Positions 35,350-55,000 of a stretch of DNA of 55,000 nucleotides are shown in pieces; positions within the stretch are counted from its first letter, which is position 1; each line of letters opens with the position of its first letter. A model generated the notes under the pieces. The model had not been told where the DNA came from, searched no databases, and saw only the letters and a program-made list of their open reading frames with translations. The stretch is from assembly GCA_964020155.1 (NCBI GenBank), contig OZ026566.1:2918289-2973288 (forward strand). The letters run 5' to 3'. Source of the stretch: Chondrilla cf. caribensis (lineage: Eukaryota > Porifera > Demospongiae > Chondrillida > Chondrillidae). Made by a program: the position numbers and the translations under genes.

Positions 35350-36132
35350 ATCACTGTGTATCAGGACTACAATACACCCAAAGAAGGTAGCCATCTTAAA
35401 ACGAAATCATGACATCCAGAAGGCCCCCAACCCAACACCCACCTGACTGTAAGGTAGCCTCCCTGGAGTCTCGAACAAGTCCAGATGAGAAACCAGAACC
35501 ACTAAGTGATGGTCTTGCCCCTACACAATGAGATGTATGTACATATGGTATACAACACAATGTACACATGTATGGTATATTGATTACAAGCAATAACTTG
35601 CCTTTATACTTGTGTAAAACTCCTACCACAAATATATGTATGTGTGTAAATGTGTGTGTGTGTGTGTGTACATGTGTGTAGTTGTGTGTGTGACATTGGG
35701 TAAAGCTATCATAAAAAGTACATCTCCTTACACCAAATTCCACATCTAGCACCACAACATTGTTCATGTGTTTTCCATCAATAAACACGTTTCAATACAA
35801 GTTGAGGCCGGTGTTTGTGTAGTACACTGACTCAAGGAGCCTGGTGAATAGTGTGGAATCGTCCCCATGTGTACACTCACAGAAAAGCAGGATAATAATC
35901 ATTCATACACATTTCATATTAATCCTGACATTCCATCGAAGACACGGATCTCACCATCAGAGACAAACTGGCCAACCACAGTAGAAGCGCCGCTACTCTG
36001 CTCCTGGAAATTAACTTCCGAAACGATTATGTTGTCCTCCAAAACGGATCCACAACTGGTACAAACCGCGTCTCCACGGGCAGCATCATATTCGATTTCC
36101 GAACAACCACAGTAACTGCATACGCTCGACAT
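27985..36132 (-). CDS. BRF1: BRF1, TFIIIB 90-kDa subunit, 14 exons
   Basis: Exons (minus): 36132-35955, 35520-35443, 35122-34949, 34682-34651, 34293-34221, 33680-33531, 32749-32656, 31929-31797, 31711-31397, 31244-31163, 30008-29956, 29221-28905, 28606-28573, 28275-27985. This gives 667 aa with all phases closed (human 677). The zinc ribbon uses C5, C8, C24 and C27 (VCSYCG, VCTSCG). Two cyclin folds (~87-270) include [30 protein letters not shown] and [10 protein letters not shown]. The C-terminal TBP-binding region (~405-495) has [20 protein letters not shown] and [20 protein letters not shown]1 with TBP and BDP1 recruits Pol III to tRNA and 5S promoters. Exon 13 (12 codons, [12 protein letters not shown]) was placed because phase requires it. 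The acidic tail may contain a further 45-bp intron (see findings). BRF1 starts 67 bp after the TTLL stop. Confidence 0.96.
28837..28896 (+). repeat. (AC)n microsatellite at a BRF1 splice donor
   Basis: About 30 AC units; on the coding strand it follows the exon 12 donor GTGTGCACGTGTG within 9 bp. Confidence 0.95.
29379..29464 (+). repeat. (AC)n microsatellite
   Basis: About 86 bp of AC with TC/GC interruptions in the BRF1 intron between exons 11 and 12. Confidence 0.95.
32189..32258 (+). repeat. Interrupted (AC)n/(GC) microsatellite
   Basis: AC repeat with CGCGCG interruptions in the BRF1 intron between exons 7 and 8. Confidence 0.9.
33458..33524 (+). repeat. (AC)n microsatellite
   Basis: About 32 AC units in a BRF1 intron, directly after the exon 6 donor on the coding strand (exon end 33531). 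Confidence 0.95.
33758..33828 (+). repeat. (AC)n microsatellite
   Basis: About 35 AC units in the BRF1 intron between exons 5 and 6. Confidence 0.95.
34341..34430. mobile_element. Hairpin MITE-like element (BRF1 intron 4)
   Basis: Perfect 24-bp arms 34361-34384 and 34389-34412 flank a 4-base loop. Outer 8-bp inverted ends, TCCAGGTG at 34341 and CACCTGGA ending at 34430, delimit a ~90-bp unit. Non-coding. Confidence 0.75.
34793..34866 (+). repeat. (AC)n microsatellite
   Basis: About 36 AC units with AAAC ends in the BRF1 intron between exons 3 and 4. Confidence 0.95.
35285..35347 (+). repeat. (AC)n microsatellite
   Basis: About 31 AC units in the BRF1 intron between exons 2 and 3. Confidence 0.95.
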
Positions 36133-36199
36133 GTCTCTCGCAAACTTGTCTTTATGCCGCCATTTTATATTTTGAAATTTTATCCATTGATGACGAAAC
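36133..36199 (-). promoter_or_regulatory. 67-bp spacer holding the TTLL 3' end and BRF1 5' end
   Basis: The TTLL stop codon ends at 36200 and the BRF1 ATG begins at 36132 on the same strand. TTLL 3' UTR and BRF1 promoter/5' UTR must overlap here or extend into each other. Confidence 0.5.
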
Positions 36200-38874
36200 T
36201 TATAATGACGATTTCGTAACCCATCGAATGAATAATTCTTCTGTCCAAGTCAAGGGAAAATTTAGGTACTTTTTGTACAATTCAATGTCCTGGGATGGAT
36301 AGAGAACTTGGAAATTTCCAAGGAAGTCCTCCTACAAAATAAACCAGCAAAGTCACCTGGATAACAATGAATTTAAAACTCAGATTATACTTCTTTGAAT
36401 AGTTACCTCAATGAAGTGCTTCCATAGAGCACGTATGTCATCACTGGAAATACAGCTACCACCAAACCCAGCAAATTGCTTACACAAAGGAATTCTTTGT
36501 TGACTTTGAAATGTTTTCAGTCTATAAGGCAACAATATACATCCAGATATAATGAATGTACTGTGTGCATAATACACGGAGTTTTGCAAATTCGGACTCA
36601 CTTCTCCATAAATTTCATTCGGTCCTGGCGCGTTATTTGTTTTGGCAGTGCTGCAAGTGGTATGAGGTCATTCAACATGGCTTTGTGAGCCCGATCATTG
36701 GCTTGCCTGCTCTCAACATTCACAGTGTACAGCTCTGGGCCGTTGTTGTTCTCCAGGACGTGAGGCATCAGGTCTTCATCCAGGATCACATCAACTCCCA
36801 TTAGGTCGAAACAGCTTCCGAGTTCTCTACTTTCAAAGGGCTTGAAACACTGTTGCCCAAGAGTCAATTTTACCAATGTATCAGTGATTTTGTTCCAAAC
36901 TACAGTGATGTTTATTCCTTGGTCTTTCATGAGGGACCACAGATCTGACAGTAGCATTGAATTCGAAACTGACTGTTTTCCACTTCGATCAGCTACGGCT
37001 GCATTTGTGAGGTGGATGGACATATCTCTCACAGAGCGTCTACTCGCAGTGTAATTGCTACTAGCAAGAAGCACCAAGCCTTCCCTGTGAACCAGGAGCT
37101 GCAGTGGATGCAAGTTCAACACAAGAAGGTACAGGCGAATGTGAAACTTCCTTCCATGAAGAAGGAAAGGATTATATATATATTTCTGCACGAGATATTC
37201 TCCGTCCTTCGGTAGATCATGAGGTGTTTGCACTAGCTTCACTCCTATTCCTCTCTTCCCCATGGAAGGCTTAGCAATCCACCAAAGAGAGTCCTCTGCA
37301 ATGATCTCCACCAATTCTTCCTTCTCCCTAAGAGAAGACGAGAAAAAAAATTCTGTACCTAAGTTAGGCTACAACCCCAAATAGAAGGTTCGTCACTAGG
37401 AGTAATATTGTAAAATACAGAATGGTCAACTACAATATATTCTGTATGAGAACAAGAGGAGAAATGAACAAAGTGCTATGATGTTGCTCACTCTGGAAAA
37501 ATGTAAGATTCGGGTACAAAATTGAACTCCTTGGCTCCAAATTTATCCCTCATGCATTGAAAATGCTGCCACTGTGAAATTTTTGATCCAGAGATGCCCT
37601 GGACATTACGCAGCCCAAAACAGTGGTTCTGGACCTGCCAGGACCTGGGAAAGTCCTCCTCCATTTTGGGCAGATAGTCCCATTGTGGGATGAGACTCCA
37701 CAGAAGATCCTGTATTGATGGAAATGTAACATCTAACCATCTCTCAGAGCTTCATCCTCATATGGAGAAAACACATTCAAACTTCTTTATAACATCATGT
37801 ATTTTCCCATACTATACCTGTTAATATAACCTTGTCTGCTGTAGCCAATATAATTACTGTGTGTGCAAATACGTACATCTAGCCAACAAAGTACGTTGTT
37901 ATAAAGAGATTCATCTTACGAGTACTACTGTGAAGAAGTTTTGACTGTAAATGCTCTACAAACGTGCTGATCTCACTATATCACTAGGAGGTGTTACCTC
38001 TGTCTCAGTCTATTCTAGCCCCACTTGTTTGGTCCAATGTAATGATTGCATGATTAAAAATGGGGCTGCAAACAAAGGGTCTGAAAACCAGACCAGGCCT
38101 CCCTCCCTGTTGTGCTTGCATCACAGATGCTTGTGGTACAGTGAATTCTTGCTAATCTGCCACAACTTTGTCCACAAATCCTTTTCATCCACCACAATTT
38201 CCCAATACCAATATGAAATAAAACCAGTAATGAATATCCAGTTAATTTACCAAACTTTTAATCCATTATATGTTTGAAAATGAACAGCAGTGAATGATAG
38301 TTCACTTTTGTGTCCAAAAATAGAAGCACATTTAGAGGGAGAGGGCAATCGTTCTACCCCTTGCTGTACACTAGGTAGAGCTACAGTTGGAGTGTGCTGA
38401 CACCGACTAGCTATGACACGTGGTCCTTCTGCTCACCCAGTCATTCGACTCGGTCTCTCTGAAACCAAATGGCTCCAGAATGGCTCTCCCTGTTATTCCA
38501 CCGTACCCAATATGGACTGGCCCTCCATCCGCTTCGATGTACGACTTGAACCGCACTAGCAGTGGACGAGCTCTATCCTGTAGTAGGTTGTTAAATACGG
38601 ATTGCTCCTTTTCGGATACGTTGTCTGCATTCTCATGCAAGCCGTCGCTCGCTCCGGAGGGGTTGGATTTCAAGGACACTACGCGAGGGGGAGGGTTCGT
38701 GCACGTACATGCACAGGGGGAACTGTTCGAATGAATTTCCGGCATGGAAAACTGCACGACACACCATACCATTAGAATCAGAGAAATACATGTCCATTGA
38801 TGACATCCACACTTCCCAAGCAAACACACTATTATGTTCCGTACGCGTGCCAACCCCCAGGCTTTTCGCGCCAT
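36200..38874 (-). CDS. TTLL-family ligase with an N-terminal membrane anchor, 5 exons
   Basis: Exons (minus): 38874-38437, 37709-37492, 37327-36602, 36521-36407, 36331-36200, giving 542 aa with all phases closed. Residues ~26-43 ([17 protein letters not shown]) form a hydrophobic helix after a basic N-terminus, predicting a type II signal anchor with the enzyme outside the cytosol. The TTL domain starts at ESNDWDLLWS (exon 1/2 junction) and has the ATP-grasp motifs [41 protein letters not shown] and [11 protein letters not shown]. The family ligates amino acids, usually Glu, Gly or Tyr, to tubulin tails. A lumenal site would suggest another substrate, but the anchor is only inferred from hydrophobicity. 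I chose Met 38874; an in-frame Met at 38991 would lengthen the cytosolic tail by 39 residues. It is divergent from NADSYN1. Confidence 0.91.
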
Positions 38875-38999
38875 TTTGTTCCTATACACACTTATCTCGA
38901 GAAATTTATATACAGTTAATACGCTATGTATTCCATATAAATTCACATCGGGCCATAAGGCGCAATTCTCAACCCGCATCAGCCGAGTCACTGATAGCT
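38875..38999. promoter_or_regulatory. Putative bidirectional promoter, TTLL / NADSYN1
   Basis: 125 bp separate the two divergent start codons. If the upstream TTLL Met (38991) were used, the coding regions would be only 8 bp apart. Confidence 0.6.
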
Positions 39000-49901
<10,902 letters not shown>

Positions 49902-50149
49902 TCAGTAATTATCCTTATAAGACTTAAGTATGTGCACGTTTGTAATTTGTACCTTGAATCACATACAACCACAATGTTTAGTGTGTTGTCTGATTGATTA
50001 TTTGTATCAAAGTTATACCTCGATCAATTTTGGATTGATCATTTGTAACTTTTAGTTGTTTCAAATAATTATATCAATTCAAAACTGCACATCAATTAGA
50101 GCTATATCATATGTGATATATGTATAGGAGAGTATACGTATGTAGGAGA

Positions 50150-51530
50150 GAAAAATGATATGCTCCTTTTTGCATTGCTCATGGTGGGGGGGGAGGGCGT
50201 GTCATGCTGATATTTACCAGACCAAGCTAGGGATGTTAACTAACATTTGAAGCAATTCCTATCTCCGTAACTAATCCATATTCCCAGCTACATTCAGAGG
50301 TGCTTTTTCAATGTATGGGAGAGTATGGAGAGGAAACACTAAGCTCCTTTTCCCATAGCTCATGGAAGAGAAGGCGTGTCAACTTGATATTTCAGCCAGT
50401 CCCAGCTGGGAATGTGAACTATAGCTTTTAAAACAATTCCCATCTCCATAGCTAACCCGTAACCCAGCTACATTCAGAGGTGCTTAATATTTTTCAATGT
50501 ATGGGAGAAAATATAGAGAAACCCTCTAAGCACCTTTTTGCATACATATTATGTATCATATGGACCATAAGGCGCTTTTTTGACCGGCAAGAAAACACAT
50601 TTTGTTGATCACCATTAGGTCCGTACCACCTCCAGGAGGGTGTACATACATCAGTATTCGTGCTACAATACGCATCACATGGACAGCAGAGTGACTGTGG
50701 TGACTAGCAATAAAACTTATCATTTTGGCTGGTCACCACAAGGCCTGTACCAGACCCAGGAGGGTGTGAATGTATCTGAATTTGTATTGATAAGTTATAT
50801 ATGGACACTGGGCAGCCTTTAATCGATGATCAGCAACAAATTGTGAAATTACCTGGCGAGTCACCAAGAGGTGAACATATATCAGTATTCGTGCTACAAT
50901 GCATCACATAGACACCAGAGTGACCATAGTGACCAGCACTAAAATAAGTCTTTTATTTGCTGGTCACCATGAGGCCTGTATTTATATTATAAATGTATGG
51001 GAGGGAATAGGAGAATAAAATGCTAAGCACCTTCTTGCATAACTCGTGGGGATGGGGGTGTATCAACTTGATATTTTCACCAGACCTAGCTGATGGATTG
51101 AACTATATGCTAAAACAACTCCCATCTTCATATCTTTCCTGTAACCTTAGCTATATTCGGAGGTGCTTGATATTTTATCAATGTCCGTATGGGAGAGAAT
51201 AGGAGAATAAAATGCTAAGCACCTTCTTGCATAACTCATGGGGATGGGGGCATGTCAACTTGATATTTTCACTAGACCTTGGTGATGGGAAATACATGGC
51301 CCATAACTCCAGATACATTTGGAGGTGCTTAATATTTTTTCAATGTATGGAAGAGAATATAGATGCTAAGCACCTTCTTGCATAACTCATGGGAATGGGA
51401 GTGTATCAGCTTGATATTTTCACCAGACCTAGCTGATGGCAAGAACTAAATGCTGAAACAATTCTCATCTCGATAGGTGGCCCTTAACTGCAGCTACATT
51501 TGGAGGTGCTTAATATTTTTCCAATGTACA
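50150..51530 (-). repeat. Satellite array, reverse-oriented block
   Basis: Diverged copies of the satellite to the right, in the opposite orientation: GGAGGTGCTTAATATTTTTC, AATGTATGGGAGAGAATA and GCTAAGCACCTTCTTGCATA recur at ~50290, 50480, 51160, 51320 and 51505. A second repeat (GGTCACCA...GGCCTGTA) is interleaved at 50555-50990. No genes are seen from 49902 to the right edge. Confidence 0.85.
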
Positions 51531-51534
51531 TACC

Positions 51535-52310
51535 TTCCCATACATTAAAAAATATTAAGCACCTCCGGATGTTGTGAGGGTTAGGGACTACCTACGGAGA
51601 GTAAAATTGTTTATATGGTAGTATAGATCTACAGCTAGGTCTCCACGCAATATGATGTTGACACGCCCCCTCTCCCATGAGCTACGCAAAAAGGTGCTTA
51701 GCATTTTTTGATCCTTTACCTTCCCATACATTAAAAATAATAAGCACCTCTGGATGTAGTTAGGGTTAGGGACTACCTATGGAGACGAAAATTGCTTTAT
51801 GATGTAGTATAGGTCCACAGCTAGGTCTCCATAAAATATCATGTTGACACGCCTCCTCTCCCATGAGCTATGCAAAAAGGTGCTTAGCGTTTTTTGATCC
51901 TACGTACTCTCCCATACATTGAAAAAATATTAAGCACCTCCGAATGTAACTGGGGTTACAGGCCACCTATTGACATAGGAATTGTTTCAGAAGTTTTTTC
52001 ATGTCCCAAGCTAGCTCTGTTTGAAATATTTAGCTGACACGCCTCCTCTCCCATGAGCTATGCAAAAAGGTGCTTAGCTTTTTCTCTCCTATACTCTCCC
52101 ATACATTGAAAAAATATTAAGCACCTCCAAATGTAACTGGGGTTACAGGCCACCTATTGAGATGGGAATTATTTCAGAAATTAGTTCACGTCTCCCACTA
52201 GCTCTGTCCAAATTAGCAAGCTGACACGCCCCCTCTCTCATGAGCTATGCAAAAAGGTGCTTAACGTTTTCCCTCCTATACTCTCCCATACATTGAAAAA
52301 TATTAGCTAT
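51535..52310 (+). repeat. Satellite array, forward block 1 (diverged)
   Basis: Four ~187-bp units, each with TATTAAGCACCTCC, GACACGCCCCCTCTCCCATG and GCAAAAAGGTGCTTAG. They are more diverged from each other than the units right of 52.9 kb. Confidence 0.92.
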
Positions 52311-52912
52311 GATGCATCATGTGCACACAGGAGAGGCCGTGTGACAACTCAAAAAATTGACATTTTTTTGCTTGTCACCACGAGGCTTATAGCGCACTCA
52401 GGACAATCAGAATGCTTACGAAATTGAGTTGGTGAGTTTGGCATGGACACTAGGTAGCCCTTGGTGACCAGCCAAGAAATCTCAAATTGCTTAGGTGATC
52501 AACACAAGGCGTATTACACTTATATATGAATGTACATACAAAAAATATGCATATTATTATATGTGGCACTGGGGGGAAATTTTGGTCGACATCAAAATGC
52601 ATCTTTTTGGCTATCAAAAGGTAGGTACTAGGTCCAGGAGTGTGTCTGTGCATTCGGATTTGAGCTATGATGCATCACGTGCACACAGGAGAGGCCGTGG
52701 TGACAACTCAAAAATTGACATTTTTTGGCTTGTCACCACGAGGCTTATAGCGCACTCAGAATAATCAGAATACTTACGAAATTGAGTTGGTGAGTTTGGC
52801 ATGGACGCTGGGTAGCCCTTGGTGACCAGCCAAGAAATCTCAAATTGCTTAGGTGATCAACACAAGGCGTATTACAATTATATATGAATGTACATACAAA
52901 GTATATGCATAT
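52306..52912 (+). repeat. Two copies of a second repeat (~250 bp, 355-bp period) interrupting the satellite
   Basis: Copies start at ~52306 and ~52661 with 'GCTATGATGCATCATGTGCA' / 'GCTATGATGCATCACGTGCA' and both contain GAAATTGAGTTGGTGAGTTT and TTGGTGACCAGCCAAGAAAT. The second copy runs straight back into the satellite. Confidence 0.9.
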
Positions 52913-55000
52913 TATTAAGCACCTCCGAATGTAACTAGGGTTATAGGCCACCTATTGAGATGGGAATTGTTTCAGAAGTTAGTTCACGTCCCAGGCTAGC
53001 TCTGTTTAAGATATCAAGCTGACACATCCCCTCTCCCATGAGCTATGCAAAAGGTGCTTAGCGTTTTCTCTCCTACGTATACTCTCCCATACATTGAAAA
53101 AATATTAAGCACCTCCGAATGTAACTGGGGTTACAGGCCACCTATTGAGATGGGAATTGTTTCAGAAGTTAGTTCACGTCTCCCACTAGATTAGTCTAAA
53201 ATATCAAGCTGACACACACCTTCTCCAATGAGCTATGCAAAAAGGTGCTTAGCGTTTCTCTCCTATACTCTCCCATACATTGAAAATATATTAAGCATCT
53301 CCGAATGTAACTGGGGTTAAGGGCCACCTATTGAGATGGGAATTGTTTCAGAAGTTAGTTTACGTCTCTCACTAGCTTTGTCTAAAATATCAAGCTGACA
53401 CACCCCCTCTCCCATGAGCTATGCAAAAAGGTGCTTAGCGTTTTGTCTCCTATACTCTCACATACATTGAAAATATATTAAGCACCTCCGAATGTAACTG
53501 GGGTTACAGGCCACCTATTGAGATGGGAATTGTTTCAGAAGTTAGTTCACGTCCCAGGCTAGCTCTGTTTAAGATATCAAGCTGACACACCTCCTCTCCC
53601 ATGAGCTATGCAAAAAGGTGCTTAGCGTTTTCTCTCCTATACTCTCACATACATTGAAAATATATTAAGCACCTCCGAATGTAACTGGGGTTACAGGCCA
53701 CCTATTGAGATGGGAATTGTTTCAGAAGTTAGTTCACGTCTCCCACTAGCTCTGTACAAATTAGCAAGCTGACACGCCCCCTCTCCCATGAGCTATGCAA
53801 AAAGGTGCTTAGCGTTTTCTCTCCTATACTCTCACATACATTGAAAAAATATTAAGCACCTCCGAATGTAACTGGGGTTACAGGCCACCTATTGAGATGG
53901 GAATTGTTTCAGAAGTTAGTTCACGTCCCAGGCTAGCTCTGTTTAAGATATCAAGCTGACACACACCCTCTCCCATGAGCTATGCAAAAAGGTGCTTAGC
54001 GTTTTCTCTCCTATACTCTCACATACATTGAAAAAAATATTAAGCACCTCCGAATGTAACTGAGGTTACAGGCCACCTATTGAGATGGGAATTGTTTCAG
54101 AAGTTAGTTCACGTCCCAGGCTAGCTCTGTTTAAGATATCAAGCTGACACACCTCCTCTCCCATGAGCTATGCAAAAAGGTGCTTAGCGTTTTCTCTCCT
54201 ATACGTACATTGAAAAAATATTAAGCACCTCCGAATGTAACTGGGGTTACAGGCCACCTATTGAGATGGGAATTGTTTCAGAAGTTAGTTCACGTCCCAG
54301 GCTAGCTCTGTTTAAGATATCAAGTTGACACACCCCCTCTCCCATGAGCTATGCAAAAAGGTGCTTAGCGTTTTCTCTCCTATACTCTCACATACATTGA
54401 AAAAATATTAAGCACCTCCGAATGTAACTGGGGTTAAGGGCCACCTATTGAGATGGGAATTGTTTCAGAAGTTAGTTTATGTCTCTCACTAGCTTTGTCT
54501 AAAATATCAAGCTGACACGCCCCCTCTCCCATGAGCTATGCAAAAAGGTGCTTAGTGTTTTCTCTCCTACGTATACGTACTCTCCCATACATTGAAAAAA
54601 TATTAAGCACCTCCGAATGTAACTGGGGTTACAGGCCACCTATTGAGATGGGAATTGTTTCAGAAGTTAGTTCACGTCCAGGCTAGCTCTGTTTAAGATA
54701 TCAAGCTGACACGCCCCCTCTCCCATGAGCTATGCAAAAAGGTACTTAGCGTTTTCTCTCCTATACTCTCACATACATTGAAAATATATTAAGCACCTCC
54801 GAATGTAACTGGGGTTACAGGCCACCTATTGAGATGGGAATTGTTTCAAAAGTTAGTTTATGTCTCTCACTAGCTTTGTCTAAAATATCAAGCTGACACG
54901 CCCCCTCTCCCATGAGCTATGCAAAAAGGTGCTTAGTGTTTTCTCTCCTATACTCTCCCATACATTGAAAAAATATTAAGCACCTCCGAATGTAACTGGG
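52910..55000 (+). repeat. ~187-bp satellite, forward block 2, runs off the window
   Basis: Twelve head-to-tail starts of ATTAAGCACCTCCGAATGTA at intervals of 181-195 bp, mostly 186-188. Units are highly similar (GGGGTTACAGGCCACCTATT, GAGATGGGAATTGTTTCAGA, AGCTATGCAAAAAGGTGCTT). Each carries a short internal inverted repeat, GGTGCTTA / TAAGCACC, about 50 bp apart. Confidence 0.97.

Noticed and set aside
50150..55000. CRISPR-like array
   Set aside because: Units are ~187-bp tandem satellite with no short repeat/unique spacer alternation, and the genome is eukaryotic.

Overview
The window is nuclear DNA from an intron-rich animal. The genes are split by canonical GT-AG introns, mostly 60 bp to about 2 kb long, and flanked or invaded by (AC)n microsatellites, small palindromic elements and satellite DNA. 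A SNAP-25-family SNARE, a DH-PH RhoGEF and an SLC3-type membrane glucosidase point to a metazoan. The tight head-to-head gene packing and the bacterial-type deoxynucleoside kinase would fit an early-branching animal such as a sponge. That placement is inference, not something a single marker proves. Gene models were built by hand from splice sites, reading-frame continuity and family recognition; in nine of the ten models every codon phase closes or, at the window edge, the exon ends at a consensus donor. The tenth (24.1-24.3 kb) is one orphan first exon.

Layout: a SNAP-25-like Qbc-SNARE (-, first exon only, runs off the left edge) is head-to-head with SDE2 (+, 6 exons, 1175-5172). SDE2 converges on a small Ser/Arg/Lys-rich protein gene (-, 7 exons, 5555-7531), which is head-to-head with a deoxynucleoside kinase (+, 5 exons, 7661-9519). 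That converges on a large DH-PH-PH RhoGEF (-, 18 exons, 11172-22553). A probable first exon on the minus strand (24140-24304) is head-to-head with an intronless SLC3A1/rBAT-like gene (+, 24526-26613). BRF1 (-, 14 exons, 27985-36132) lies 67 bp downstream of a membrane-anchored TTLL (-, 5 exons, 36200-38874). The TTLL is head-to-head, 125 bp apart, with NADSYN1 (+, 17 exons, 39000-49901). From about 50 kb to the right edge there are no genes, only a ~187-bp satellite array that flips orientation near 51.53 kb.

The genes do not form one pathway. They cover genome maintenance and splicing (SDE2), Pol III transcription (BRF1), nucleotide and NAD supply (dNK, NADSYN1), membrane fusion, Rho signalling, amino-acid transport and tubulin-type modification. 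The organising principle seen is architectural: four divergent pairs with 125-410 bp between start codons, implying shared bidirectional promoters.

Most unusual items: a ~279-residue disordered C-terminal tail on NADSYN1; a TTLL with an N-terminal membrane anchor; an FGD-like RhoGEF without a FYVE finger; an intronless SLC3-like gene with an intact glycosidase triad; a G-rich minisatellite starting at a NADSYN1 splice donor; a pogo-like MITE family; and several near-perfect hairpin elements in introns.
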